From the NCBI GenBank assembly GCA_029777935.1, contig JAKORH010000252.1, positions 1 through 17,131 on the forward strand: a stretch of DNA of 17,131 nt, written 5' to 3'. How positions within the stretch are numbered: the first letter of the stretch is position 1; the number at the start of each line of letters is the position of its first letter. The position numbers and the translations under genes are program-made. The stretch comes from Pseudomonadota bacterium (GTDB lineage: Bacteria; Pseudomonadota; Gammaproteobacteria; Burkholderiales; Burkholderiaceae). Positions 7,446-15,869 of the stretch are shown piece after piece. The notes under the pieces were generated by a model. It saw nothing but the letters and a program-made list of their open reading frames with translations, did not search any database and was not told the origin of the DNA.

Positions 7446-7661
7446 TTACGCGTAGATGAGGCGGCCGCGCGGCTCGGGGATGGCGCGATTCAGCGACCGC
7501 GCGGTTTCGATCCACTCCGAGATCGCGGTTTGCGCATTCTGAAGCGCTTCGATGTAGGAAGTACCGTCCGCCATGCATCCGGGCAACTCGGGCACTTCGG
7601 CAACGAATGCGGCGTCGTCCGCGCTCCAGTAGATGATGATTTCGTACCTGTGTTCACTCAT
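7446..7661 (-). CDS. hicB: HicB-family antitoxin (short form)
   Basis: The 71-residue protein begins MSEHRYEIIIYWSADDAAFV and contains AEVPELPGCMADG, the hallmark of the HicB N-terminal (UPF0150-like) fold, followed by the helix YIEALQNAQTAISEWIETA. It should neutralise the HicA product encoded just upstream by direct binding. The protein ends soon after this domain; there is no C-terminal ribbon-helix-helix or HTH DNA-binding domain. Autoregulation by this protein alone is therefore doubtful. Its ATG lies within the last codons of hicA (8-bp overlap), indicating translational coupling in the order toxin then antitoxin, which is usual for hicAB. Base composition of the pair is about 50-60% GC, clearly lower than its neighbours. 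Confidence 0.88.
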   Translation of the reverse strand: MSEHRYEIIIYWSADDAAFVAEVPELPGCMADGTSYIEALQNAQTAISEWIETARSLNRAIPEPRGRLIYA

Positions 7662-7914
7662 CGAGGGCCTCCGCGAGTCGGTAACGAATGATCAATTCTC
7701 GCACCTGCCTGACCTGATACGGCTTGGCTTTGCCCTTCTTTTCCTGGATGTTGATGATCTCGGCAATGCCTTCGCGCCAGTAGATGTGGTGACTCCCTTT
7801 CGTGCGGGTCGAGAAGCCAAGGCGAGTCAGAAGTGAGCACAAGTCCGCGAAGGCGATGTTGCCGTCCGAGCGACCGCTGAGCACCGCGACCAGCAGCTTC
7901 TCGATCTTCCCCAT
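7654..7914 (-). CDS. hicA: HicA-family toxin (putative mRNA interferase)
   Basis: The 86-residue protein has LLTRLGFSTRTKGSHHIYW, the HicA double-stranded-RNA-binding-like fold with the conserved Gly-Ser-His-His; His42 or His43 would be the catalytic residue. The C-terminus KPYQVRQVRELIIRYRL fits the family's last helix. HicA toxins cleave mRNA independently of the ribosome and are held in check by HicB. I chose ATG 7914-7912 because the open frame upstream is an out-of-frame read of an acyl-CoA dehydrogenase relic. That relic's TAG stop lies only 2 nt before this ATG. No good Shine-Dalgarno is present (GATGTAGAG), so translation may depend on readthrough or reinitiation from upstream. One 60-nt sample (7681-7740) is 50% GC, consistent with horizontal acquisition. 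Confidence 0.85.
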   Translation of the reverse strand: MGKIEKLLVAVLSGRSDGNIAFADLCSLLTRLGFSTRTKGSHHIYWREGIAEIINIQEKKGKAKPYQVRQVRELIIRYRLAEALDE

Positions 7915-7916
7915 CT

Positions 7917-7986
7917 CTACATCGTCTCGGCGAAATACTCGCGCCCGATCAGCATGCGGCGGAACGCGCTCGTGCCGACCCCGATC
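7917..7986. repeat. Direct repeat, copy 1 (relic side)
   Basis: Aligned by hand to 9726-9795 without gaps: 63 of 70 bases identical, same orientation. The mismatches are at 7935, 7956, 7959, 7964, 7966, 7978 and 7980. It lies immediately upstream of the hicA start codon and bounds, with copy 2, a 1.74-kb segment that carries the cytochrome/molybdoprotein pair. Confidence 0.9.
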
Positions 7987-7989
7987 CGC
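7917..7989 (-). pseudogene. Acyl-CoA dehydrogenase C-terminal remnant (decapitated gene end)
   Basis: In one minus-strand frame the sequence reads [23 protein letters not shown] followed by TAG (given here in parts: [23 protein letters not shown]). This is the C-terminus of an acyl-CoA dehydrogenase and matches 19 of 22 residues of the intact isovaleryl-CoA dehydrogenase encoded at 9726-10904. Upstream of RIG the similarity stops abruptly at about 7990 and no dehydrogenase-like sequence follows. The remaining gene body is therefore missing. The differences (Val/Ala, Ala/Glu, Phe/Ile) show it is not a fresh copy. Confidence 0.85.
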
Positions 7990-8109
7990 CAGCGACCGAT
8001 AGCCGAGGATACCCCGCTTGCGGCGGCGGCGAGATGCACGCGGGAACCCGCCGGACTGGATCGGGACTAAGCGTCTACCGCTAGTACATCGGTCAGGGTA
8101 CTTGCAGAC

Positions 8110-8973
8110 ATGGCCAGCATCCCCGAGGAAGCAATCGGCCTGCCGCCGCGGGCGATCGAACGCGTGGTGTACCGGCACTCGCTGCCGCTGCGGATCATGC
8201 ACTGGATCAATGCCGTCTGCCTGCTGATCCTGCTCGGCAGCGGCCTGCAGATTTTCAACGCGCATCCGGCGCTTTATTGGGGGCCGCGTTCGACCTTCGA
8301 CCAGCCGTGGCTGGCGATGCGCGCGCAGCAGTTGCCGAACGGGCAACTGCGCGGCGTCACGACGATCGGATCGCATCGCTTCGACACCACCGGCTGGTTC
8401 GGTGCATCGGACACGAACGGCCGGCCGACGGCGCGCGGGTTCCCCGCGTGGGCGACCATTCCCGGCCCGCAATGGCTGTCGATGGGCCGCGCATGGCATT
8501 TCTTCTTCGCGTGGATCTTCGCGATCAACGGCGTGTGCTTCGTCGTGTACGCGCTGGCGACGCGGCATCTCGCCCGCGACCTGCTGCCGACCCGGCGCGA
8601 TTGGCGCGGCATCGGCCGCTCGATCATCGACCACGCGTTGCTGCGGCACCCGAAGGGCGAAGCCGCGTTGCGCTACAACGTGCTGCAGCGGATCGCGTAT
8701 CTGGTCGTGATCTTCCTGTTCGGCGGCGGCGCGGTGCTGATGGGCCTGGCGATGTCACCGCGGATGGACAGTGTGCTGGGCTGGCTGGTCGATGGGGTCG
8801 GCGGCCGGCAATCGGCGCGCAGCATCCATTTCCTGTTGGCGCTGGGTTTCGTCGCTTTCTTCGTGATCCACATCTTCCAGGTGATCGTGACCGGCATCGG
8901 CAACAACCTGCGCTCGATCATCACCGGACGCTACGCGATCGAAACGGAGGCGCACGATGAAGCGGCTCGATGA
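8110..8973 (+). CDS. Four-helix cytochrome b (b561/thiosulfate-reductase cytochrome b type) membrane subunit
   Basis: This 287-residue inner-membrane protein has four clear hydrophobic helices at about 29-48, 128-150, 194-214 and 238-262. Histidines suited to bis-His haem ligation are His31 (IMHWINA), His130 (RAWHFFF), His240 (SIHFLLA) and His254 (VIHIFQV), the pattern of dihaem b-type anchors of Ni/Fe-hydrogenase, formate dehydrogenase and thiosulfate reductase. It would pass electrons between the quinone pool and the periplasmic molybdoprotein encoded next, whose start overlaps this gene by 17 bp. The long loop at 50-125 between helices 1 and 2 is larger than in minimal b561 proteins and may contact the partner. 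The ATG used has no strong Shine-Dalgarno. The pair is inserted between genes on the other strand. Confidence 0.88.
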   Translation: MASIPEEAIGLPPRAIERVVYRHSLPLRIMHWINAVCLLILLGSGLQIFNAHPALYWGPRSTFDQPWLAMRAQQLPNGQLRGVTTIGSHRFDTTGWFGASDTNGRPTARGFPAWATIPGPQWLSMGRAWHFFFAWIFAINGVCFVVYALATRHLARDLLPTRRDWRGIGRSIIDHALLRHPKGEAALRYNVLQRIAYLVVIFLFGGGAVLMGLAMSPRMDSVLGWLVDGVGGRQSARSIHFLLALGFVAFFVIHIFQVIVTGIGNNLRSIITGRYAIETEAHDEAAR

Positions 8974-9715
8974 ACGCCGGCGCTTCCTGCGCAACTCGCT
9001 GGCACTGACCGGCGCGGCGTGGCTGAGCGGTTGCGATCGGCTGTCGGAGACGAGCTGGGCACCGAAGGTGCTGGACAGCGCGACGGCATTGAGCCGCGCC
9101 GCGCAAAGTGCCTTTTCGCGCAACGCGCTGGCGCGCGAGTACACCGAAGCCGACATCTCGCCGGTATTCCGCCCCAACGGCAGCACCGATCCACAGTCAC
9201 GCGAGTACCGCGCGCTCGCGGCAAACGGCTTTCGCGACTATCGGCTCGCGGTCGGCGGTCTGGTCGCGCATCCGTTGTCGCTGTCGCTGGAGCAGTTGCG
9301 CGCGTTGTCCGTTCGCACCCAGATCACGCGGCACGATTGCGTTGAGGGCTGGAGCGTGATCGGCAAGTGGACCGGCGTGCAGTTGTCGCGCGTGCTCGAA
9401 ATGGCGCAGCCGACTTCCGCCGCGCGCTACGTGGTGTTCCGCTGCTTCGACGTGATGTACGGCCACCAATACTACGAGTCGCTCGGCTTCGACGACGCCT
9501 ACCACCCGCAGACGATCCTCGCATGGGAGCTCAACGGCTCGACCCTGCCGATCGCCAACGGCGCGCCATTGCGGCTGCGAGTCCCGCGCCAGCTCGGCTA
9601 CAAGATGGCCAAGTACCTGCGCCGCATCGATTTGGTCGCCACTTTCGCGGACATCGAGGGCGGCAAGGGCGGTTACTGGGAAGATCAGGGCTATCAGTGG
9701 TACGCCGGCATCTGA
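8957..9715 (+). CDS. Molybdopterin-dependent oxidoreductase (sulfite oxidase/YedY-like), Tat signal with lipobox
   Basis: The 252-residue protein carries an N-terminal twin-arginine motif (RRRFLRN, 7-13), a hydrophobic stretch, and a lipobox LSGC with Cys26. It should therefore be exported folded by Tat and probably anchored as a lipoprotein. The central domain is the sulfite-oxidase-type molybdopterin fold: HDCVEGWSVIGKWTG (127-140) contains Cys128, the expected Mo ligand, and RVPRQLGYKMAKYLRRIDLV (208-227) fits the cofactor-binding end. There is no C-terminal dimerisation domain, as in single-domain YedY/MsrP relatives. The upstream cytochrome b is the natural electron partner. Substrate unknown: sulfite, sulfoxides or other small oxo-compounds are possible. 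It is not classical MsrPQ, because MsrQ is a different membrane family. Its stop lies 10 bp from the convergent ivd stop. Confidence 0.88.
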   Translation: MKRLDERRRFLRNSLALTGAAWLSGCDRLSETSWAPKVLDSATALSRAAQSAFSRNALAREYTEADISPVFRPNGSTDPQSREYRALAANGFRDYRLAVGGLVAHPLSLSLEQLRALSVRTQITRHDCVEGWSVIGKWTGVQLSRVLEMAQPTSAARYVVFRCFDVMYGHQYYESLGFDDAYHPQTILAWELNGSTLPIANGAPLRLRVPRQLGYKMAKYLRRIDLVATFADIEGGKGGYWEDQGYQWYAGI

Positions 9716-9725
9716 GAACCTATCG

Positions 9726-9795
9726 CTACATCGTCTCGGCGAAGTACTCGCGCCCGATCAGCATCCGCCGGATCTCGCTCGTGCCGGCGCCGATC
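9726..9795. repeat. Direct repeat, copy 2 (3' end of intact ivd)
   Basis: The last 70 bases of the ivd gene, including the TAG stop, are the 90%-identical partner of 7917-7986. Identity ends sharply at 9795/7986 on one side and fades within about 8 bp past the stop on the other. Confidence 0.9.
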
Positions 9796-10904
9796 TCGTA
9801 GAGCTTGGCGTCGCGCCACAGCCGCCCGGTCGGGTAGTCGTTGATGTAGCCGTTGCCGCCGAGGATCTGGATCGCTTCGCCCGCCATCCAGGTCGCCTTC
9901 TCCGCCGTGTACAGGATCACGCCGGCGCAGTCCTTGCGCACGCGCCGCACGTGCTCGCGGCCGAGCACGTCGAGGTTCTTGCCGACCGTGTAGCAGTAGG
10001 CACGGCACGCCGCGAGGGACGTGTACAAGTCGGCGACCTTGCCCTGGATAAGCTGGAACTCGCCGATCGAGGTGCCGAACTGCTTGCGGTCGTGAATGTA
10101 GGGCGTCACCACGTCCATGCACGCCTGCATGATGCCGATCGGCCCCGCCGCGAGCACGGCGCGCTCGTAGTCGAGGCCGCTCATCAGCACCTTGACGCCC
10201 TTGTTCACTTCGCCGAGCACGTTCTCCGCCGGCACCTCGACGTTCTGAAATACGAGTTCCCCGGTGTGCGAGCCGCGCATGCCGAGCTTGTCGAGTTTCT
10301 GCGCGATCGAGAAGCCCTTCATGCCTTTCTCGATCAGGAACGCGGTGATGCCGCTGGCGCCCAGTTCCGGCTCGGTCTTCGCGTACACGACGAGCGTGTC
10401 GGCGTCCGGGCCGTTGGTGATCCACATCTTGGTGCCGTTCAGCACGTAGTAGCTGCCCTTGTCCTGTGCGCGCAGTTTCATGCTCACCACGTCGGAACCG
10501 GAGCCCGATTCGCTCATCGCCAGCGCGCCGACGTGCTCGCCGGAAATCAGCTTCGGCAGGTACTTCCTCTTCTGCGCCGCGCTGCCGTTGCGATGGATCT
10601 GGTTCACGCACAGGTTCGAGTGCGCGCCGTACGACAGGCCGACCGATGCGCTGGCGCGGCTGATTTCCTCCATCGCCACCATGTGCGCGAGGTACCCCAT
10701 GCTGGCGCCGCCGTACTCTTCGGCCACCGTGATGCCGAGCGTGCCGATTTCGCCGAGCTTGCGCCACAGGTCCATCGGAAACTGATCGGTGCGGTCGATC
10801 TCGGCGGCGCGCGGCGCGATCTCGCGCTGTGCGAATTCGCGTACCGCATCGCGCAGCGCGTCGATGTCGGCACCGAGTGTGAAGTCCAGTCCGGGCAGGT
10901 TCAT
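9726..10904 (-). CDS. ivd: Isovaleryl-CoA dehydrogenase
   Basis: The 392-residue FAD enzyme has normal length. It oxidises isovaleryl-CoA to 3-methylcrotonyl-CoA in leucine breakdown and passes electrons to ETF. Family marks include [16 protein letters not shown] (128-143) for flavin binding, [17 protein letters not shown] (161-177) and [13 protein letters not shown] with Glu247, the position of the catalytic glutamate in isovaleryl-CoA dehydrogenases (Glu254 in the human enzyme). The C-terminal [19 protein letters not shown] and [15 protein letters not shown] are typical. ATG at 10904 has a GGAG Shine-Dalgarno; an open frame continues upstream but only as an out-of-phase read of the thioesterase gene. 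It lies 14 bp after the thioesterase gene, so both form one operon. The usual partners (methylcrotonyl-CoA carboxylase, hydroxymethylglutaryl-CoA lyase) are not in view. Confidence 0.95.
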   Translation of the reverse strand: MNLPGLDFTLGADIDALRDAVREFAQREIAPRAAEIDRTDQFPMDLWRKLGEIGTLGITVAEEYGGASMGYLAHMVAMEEISRASASVGLSYGAHSNLCVNQIHRNGSAAQKRKYLPKLISGEHVGALAMSESGSGSDVVSMKLRAQDKGSYYVLNGTKMWITNGPDADTLVVYAKTEPELGASGITAFLIEKGMKGFSIAQKLDKLGMRGSHTGELVFQNVEVPAENVLGEVNKGVKVLMSGLDYERAVLAAGPIGIMQACMDVVTPYIHDRKQFGTSIGEFQLIQGKVADLYTSLAACRAYCYTVGKNLDVLGREHVRRVRKDCAGVILYTAEKATWMAGEAIQILGGNGYINDYPTGRLWRDAKLYEIGAGTSEIRRMLIGREYFAETM

Positions 10905-10918
10905 CGTTGTCTCCGTGT

Positions 10919-11374
10919 CTATACGCGCGGCTCGTCGCTCATGCCGTGCATCACCATCAGCGTCTGCTGCATCGCTGCGATCAGCGTCTCCTTGCCGGAG
11001 GCCACTGCGTACACGTCGGCGCGCACGATCGACAGCGTGCGGCCGGGCTTCAGGACGGAGCCCACGGCGATCAGCCGCTCGCCCTGCGCCGGCGCCAGCA
11101 TGTTCAGCTTGTACTCCACCGTCAGCACCGAGGCATCGGCCGGCATCAGCGTGAACGCGGAATAGCCGCCGGCCGAGTCGGCAATCATGCCGACCACGCC
11201 GCCGTGCACGAAGCCGTGCTGCTGGCCGAGGTCGTCGCGCACCGGCAGCTCGATCGTCACGCGGCCCGGTTCGATCATCGTGATTTCGGCGCCGATCAGC
11301 CCCATCGCGGCCTGGCGCTTGAACGAGGCGCGCACGCGCGCGGCGAAGTCGGGATTCAGGGACTTGAACTGCAT
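10919..11374 (-). CDS. PaaI-like hotdog-fold acyl-CoA thioesterase
   Basis: The 151-residue protein shows the hotdog thioesterase signature [20 protein letters not shown] (51-70), with His57-Gly-Gly and acidic Asp66. The strand [20 protein letters not shown] and the terminal TLMVMHG are also typical of the PaaI/YbgC-related 4HBT group. It probably hydrolyses short or branched acyl-CoA thioesters to free CoA, acting as a safety valve beside isovaleryl-CoA dehydrogenase. The ATG has a CCGGAG ribosome-binding site. It is the first gene of the thioesterase-ivd operon, and a 30-bp palindrome with promoter-like hexamers lies 33-62 bp before its start. Confidence 0.88.
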   Translation of the reverse strand: MQFKSLNPDFAARVRASFKRQAAMGLIGAEITMIEPGRVTIELPVRDDLGQQHGFVHGGVVGMIADSAGGYSAFTLMPADASVLTVEYKLNMLAPAQGERLIAVGSVLKPGRTLSIVRADVYAVASGKETLIAAMQQTLMVMHGMSDEPRV

Positions 11375-11400
11375 CGGCGCACTCCGGACGAGAGCGCGGC

Positions 11401-11430
11401 AAGTTAGGCCAAGTTGACGTTAACGTCAAC
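11401..11430 (-). promoter_or_regulatory. Putative sigma-70 promoter of the thioesterase-ivd operon
   Basis: On the minus strand TTGACG (five of six matches to TTGACA) is followed after exactly 17 bases by TAACTT (three of six matches to TATAAT), about 27 bp ahead of the thioesterase ATG. The hexamers lie at about 11424-11429 (reverse complement of the right-hand CGTCAA) and 11401-11406. The -35 and spacer are inside the 30-bp palindrome, as expected for an operator that controls this promoter. Confidence 0.45.
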
Positions 11431-11436
11431 TTGGCC
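11407..11436. promoter_or_regulatory. Perfect 30-bp palindrome, probable operator
   Basis: The arm GGCCAAGTTGACGTT is followed directly by its exact reverse complement with no loop bases (centre between 11421 and 11422). The inner core TTGACGTTAACGTCAA resembles the TTnACGTnnACGTnAA style of site described for LiuR-type (MerR family) regulators of leucine/isovalerate genes; that match is from memory. It sits between the AidB-like gene stop (5 bp away) and the thioesterase start. A terminator role is less likely because no T-run follows on the minus strand. No regulator gene of that family is in the window. Confidence 0.75.
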
Positions 11437-11440
11437 GAAG

Positions 11441-13165
11441 TCAATGTCGTACGACCGTGGCGCGGTTGACGATCGTATCGGCCTGCGCTTTGGAGACAAG
11501 CCGGCCCATTGTGCCGAACAAGGTTCCCCGGCCGTAGAGCGACGTACCCATGCGAGTCGCCATGAAGGCATCGATCACTTCGCCGGTTGAGTGACGGATC
11601 AGTTCGGCACCCTCGATGGCGCGTGCGAGCGCTTCGCTGACCGGCCGCGCCAGGAATTCGTTCTCCATCACTTCGTCGAGCAGTCGCCCAATCCCATCGA
11701 CGAACCCGTCGAACTCCTTGCTTGCGCCGCGCACATCGCGGAACTCCGCCAACAGCGCTTCGCGGCAGTTGGGGTTCTTGCGGAGCGCGCGCCGGACGTC
11801 CATGCACATCATGTTGGCCGTGCCCTCCCATACGCTGTTCAGAGGTGCCTCCCGGTAGATGCGGGCCATCGGATTCTCTTCGATGAACCCATTGCCGCCG
11901 TGACACTGCAACGCTTCGTTCGCGACCGTCGCGGCGGCGGAGCAATTGAAGAACTTCGCAACGGGCGTCGCGACGCGTGCGAACGCCGTTTGCTGAACGT
12001 CCTTGCCAATGTAGTCGGTGGCCTTTGCGACGCGGAGCGCGAGCAGCGTCGCAGCTTCGACTTCGATGGCCATGTCGGCCAGCACGTTGGCCATCATGGG
12101 CAGCTTCGCGAGCGGCATGCCGAAGCCGCTGCGCGTGCTCGTGTGATTCAGCGCCAGGGTCAGCGCCTGTCGCATAAGCCCCGCCGAGGCAACGGCGAAG
12201 TCGAGCCGTGTCAGGTGTGAGTGGCTGATGATTTCCCGAATGCCGGCGCCCTCCACCCCCACTCGCATTGCCAGGGTTCCGCAGAATTCGACCTCGCTTG
12301 ACGCGTTGGACTTGTTGCCGGACTTGTCCTTGAGGCGCTGTATGAAAAACCGGTTGTAGCTACCGTCCGGAAGGGTGCGCGGCAGAAAGAAACAGGTGAT
12401 CTGCCCGGCCACTTTCGCCAGCGTGAAGAACCCGTCGGACTGCGGGACCGAGCAGAACCACTTGTGGCCAGTCAGCTCGTACCAGTAAGCGGTGCCGCCG
12501 TGGTAATCGGCCAAGTGGGAGAAGACCGCCGTGGTCTGCGTTTCTCGAAGATCCGAGCCGCCCTGTTTTTCGGTCATCGCGTAGCCAATGACAACCGACG
12601 TCTTGTCGGCGACCTCGCGCCGGTTGAATTCATACCGGGTGCCGCAAGCCTTCTCGGCCCAGATCCTCAATGCCGGCTCCGCAGTAAAGCCGGCGTAGGC
12701 GGCGTAAGCCATTCCCGTCGGGCAGCCCGTCCCGTGCTCGACCTGGTTCCACAGGTAGGCGAGCACTGCGCGCGCAAAGTGCGGGTGAGGCCCAGGGGCC
12801 GTCCACGCAAGATTGGGAACCGCGTGCCGCCACGCGAGCGTCATCAACTCGTGCCAGGCGGGGTGAAAGTCGACCCAGTCGATCCGATTGCCAAATCGAT
12901 CATGCGTCCTGAGTTCAGGCAGGTTGCGGTTGGCAAGGCGGGCAAGTTCCTGCACCCCTTCATCCCCAGCCAGGCGGCCCAGATCCGAGCATCGAGCTGC
13001 TGCCCAACCCGCTTCGCGCTGTATCGCGGCGGTTAGCACTACGTCGCTGTCGAACGCATTGAAGCCGGCTGCGGGCGCGGCCTGGTTCTGCACGATGTGA
13101 GTCGCGAAGCGGTCGGTGGCGCTGACGGAGGCGCGTGCCTGGGCGTCCGTGAAAGGTGCGTTCAT
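11441..13165 (-). CDS. AidB-like acyl-CoA dehydrogenase family protein (paralog 1, TetR-linked)
   Basis: The 574-residue flavoprotein aligns along its whole length with Aid[19 protein letters not shown] near the N-terminus, [17 protein letters not shown] (196-212), [27 protein letters not shown] and [20 protein letters not shown] near the C-terminus. AidB proteins are acyl-CoA dehydrogenase-fold enzymes; E. coli AidB binds DNA and is induced by alkylation, but many relatives are probably metabolic dehydrogenases. The start has an AAGGAG ribosome-binding site, and the ATG overlaps the TetR stop (ATGA), so the two are co-translated. The coding region is less GC-rich than its neighbours (two 60-nt samples were 53% and 65%, versus 77% for one sample of the second aidB). 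This and its TetR partner suggest separate acquisition rather than a local duplication. Function in repair versus metabolism is open. Confidence 0.88.
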   Translation of the reverse strand: MNAPFTDAQARASVSATDRFATHIVQNQAAPAAGFNAFDSDVVLTAAIQREAGWAAARCSDLGRLAGDEGVQELARLANRNLPELRTHDRFGNRIDWVDFHPAWHELMTLAWRHAVPNLAWTAPGPHPHFARAVLAYLWNQVEHGTGCPTGMAYAAYAGFTAEPALRIWAEKACGTRYEFNRREVADKTSVVIGYAMTEKQGGSDLRETQTTAVFSHLADYHGGTAYWYELTGHKWFCSVPQSDGFFTLAKVAGQITCFFLPRTLPDGSYNRFFIQRLKDKSGNKSNASSEVEFCGTLAMRVGVEGAGIREIISHSHLTRLDFAVASAGLMRQALTLALNHTSTRSGFGMPLAKLPMMANVLADMAIEVEAATLLALRVAKATDYIGKDVQQTAFARVATPVAKFFNCSAAATVANEALQCHGGNGFIEENPMARIYREAPLNSVWEGTANMMCMDVRRALRKNPNCREALLAEFRDVRGASKEFDGFVDGIGRLLDEVMENEFLARPVSEALARAIEGAELIRHSTGEVIDAFMATRMGTSLYGRGTLFGTMGRLVSKAQADTIVNRATVVRH

Positions 13166-13848
13166 GGTTGGCTCCTTGAGGTCCTGGCAGTCGTTCTTAG
13201 AAGAGACAAGTTGCCTCGCCGCGGCGCCACTGCCGCACAACAGATGTCGGCTATGTCTTCGGCGAGGGTTCGCACCGCCCCGGGGTTGTGCAGCGTGGCG
13301 GCAGAATCGGAATTCAGCGGCGACAGCGGGCCGATGAGGCCCTCCATGAAGCCACCGACGATGACGGTCGCAGCAACATTCGGATCGAGATCCACGCGAA
13401 ACGCCTTGCTCTCCTGACCGTCGCGCACGATGCGCAGGATCTGCTTGCTGATCGCGTGCCGGTATGTAAGGCGTGCCCGGTCTATCTCCGGATCGCACGG
13501 CTCGGCGATCAGGGCGTACGCCAATCGTGTGTTTCTCATCGCGCGCTTGACGAAAGCCGCGACTGCCGCATGCAGCCGGTGTCCCGGAGGTTCGGCGCCG
13601 TTGGCGATGGCATCCAGAACGTCGACCTCCCGCTGCGACACAGTCGAGAGCACCTCGACGAAGAGGTCCGCCTTCGACGGGAAGTAGCGATACACGGTGC
13701 CGGTGGCGACACCGGCCACGGCCGCTACATGGCTGACCTGAGCCTCGGGCCAGCCGCCTTCGCTCACGAGTGAGCGCGCGGCGGCAAGAATGCGCTTGCG
13801 GTTGTCCGCAAGGCGCGCTTCGAGAGTCTCAGTCTTCCGATAGACCAT
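13162..13848 (-). CDS. TetR-family transcriptional regulator
   Basis: This 228-residue protein has an N-terminal TetR helix-turn-helix at about 17-63: NRKRILAAARSLVSEGGW, then VSHVAAVAGVATGTVYRYFP with SKADLF after it. The C-terminal ligand-binding region is divergent, and the last 20 residues are Arg/Thr/Ser-rich. Its TGA overlaps the AidB-like start by 4 bp, so it very probably controls that gene and itself. A 16-bp near-palindrome (13855-13870) only 6 bp before the ATG is a candidate operator. Regulators of this type next to acyl-CoA dehydrogenases commonly sense acyl-CoAs or fatty acids; the ligand here is not known. The start MVYRKTET lacks a clear Shine-Dalgarno. Confidence 0.9.
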   Translation of the reverse strand: MVYRKTETLEARLADNRKRILAAARSLVSEGGWPEAQVSHVAAVAGVATGTVYRYFPSKADLFVEVLSTVSQREVDVLDAIANGAEPPGHRLHAAVAAFVKRAMRNTRLAYALIAEPCDPEIDRARLTYRHAISKQILRIVRDGQESKAFRVDLDPNVAATVIVGGFMEGLIGPLSPLNSDSAATLHNPGAVRTLAEDIADICCAAVAPRRGNLSLLRTTARTSRSQP

Positions 13849-13854
13849 GAAGAA

Positions 13855-13870
13855 ATGAACCTGGATTCAT
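13855..13870. promoter_or_regulatory. Candidate TetR operator
   Basis: ATGAACCTGGATTCAT has 5-bp perfect outer arms (ATGAA/TTCAT) and six of eight paired positions overall. It lies between the predicted tetR promoter and the tetR start, where a bound repressor would block transcription. A second GGTTCA half-element lies at 13879-13884 (minus strand reading). Confidence 0.4.
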
Positions 13871-13880
13871 CAGTGGCTGA

Positions 13881-13910
13881 ACCTTAGTTCTGTCCTTGAG
13901 CTCAAGTCAA
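13881..13910 (-). promoter_or_regulatory. Putative promoter of the tetR-aidB-like operon
   Basis: On the minus strand TTGACT (13910-13905) and TAAGGT (13886-13881) are separated by 18 bases. The -35 region overlaps a perfect 12-bp palindrome CTTGAGCTCAAG (13895-13906), which could be a further regulator site. Confidence 0.4.
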
Positions 13911-13989
13911 GGGAGACTCCTATTTGTGGGGTCACGGCAGGCCGCTGCACGCCGAGCCGGAACGCGCCGCGCCCTCTTCCCGCGATTGC

Positions 13990-13995
13990 TACGCT
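13990..13995 (+). promoter_or_regulatory. Possible -10 hexamer for leaderless recQ transcription
   Basis: TACGCT lies 6 bp before the recQ ATG, and there is no Shine-Dalgarno in between (CGCCCC). Start of transcription at or next to the A of the ATG would give a leaderless mRNA. No -35 match is visible, so this is tentative. Confidence 0.25.
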
Positions 13996-14001
13996 CGCCC
14001 C

Positions 14002-15807
<1,806 letters not shown>

Positions 15808-15835
15808 TCGGCCTCGCGCGCGGCGCGGCGCGACC

Positions 15836-15841
15836 TACACT
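15836..15841 (+). promoter_or_regulatory. Possible -10 hexamer for aidB
   Basis: TACACT (four of six matches to TATAAT) lies 28 bp before the aidB ATG in the otherwise GC-rich 62-bp recQ-aidB spacer. No clear -35 is present. If real, aidB has its own promoter in addition to any readthrough from recQ. Confidence 0.3.
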
Positions 15842-15869
15842 TGACTTGATTCCGGCGCAGGAGAGTCTG

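Noticed and set aside
7987..8109. An integrase, transposase or terminal inverted repeats at the cassette edges
   Set aside because: I searched both strands of the spacers around the cassette by eye and found neither a recombinase fragment nor matching inverted ends.
7654..8649. Long 331-codon version of hicA
   Set aside because: Its upstream part reads antisense through the cytochrome b gene and out of frame through the dehydrogenase relic; only the last 86 codons look like HicA.
11407..11436. The palindrome as an intrinsic terminator of the AidB-like gene
   Set aside because: There is no loop and no T-run on the minus strand, and a promoter-like hexamer pair overlaps it; the operator reading fits better, though a terminator effect is not excluded.
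9726..11945. 739-codon version of ivd
   Set aside because: The extra upstream sequence is an out-of-phase read of the thioesterase and AidB-like genes; the ATG at 10904 with its GGAG site gives the normal protein length.
11441..13498. 685-codon version of the AidB-like protein
   Set aside because: The extension overlaps the TetR gene in another frame; ATG 13165 has an AAGGAG site and the normal N-terminus.
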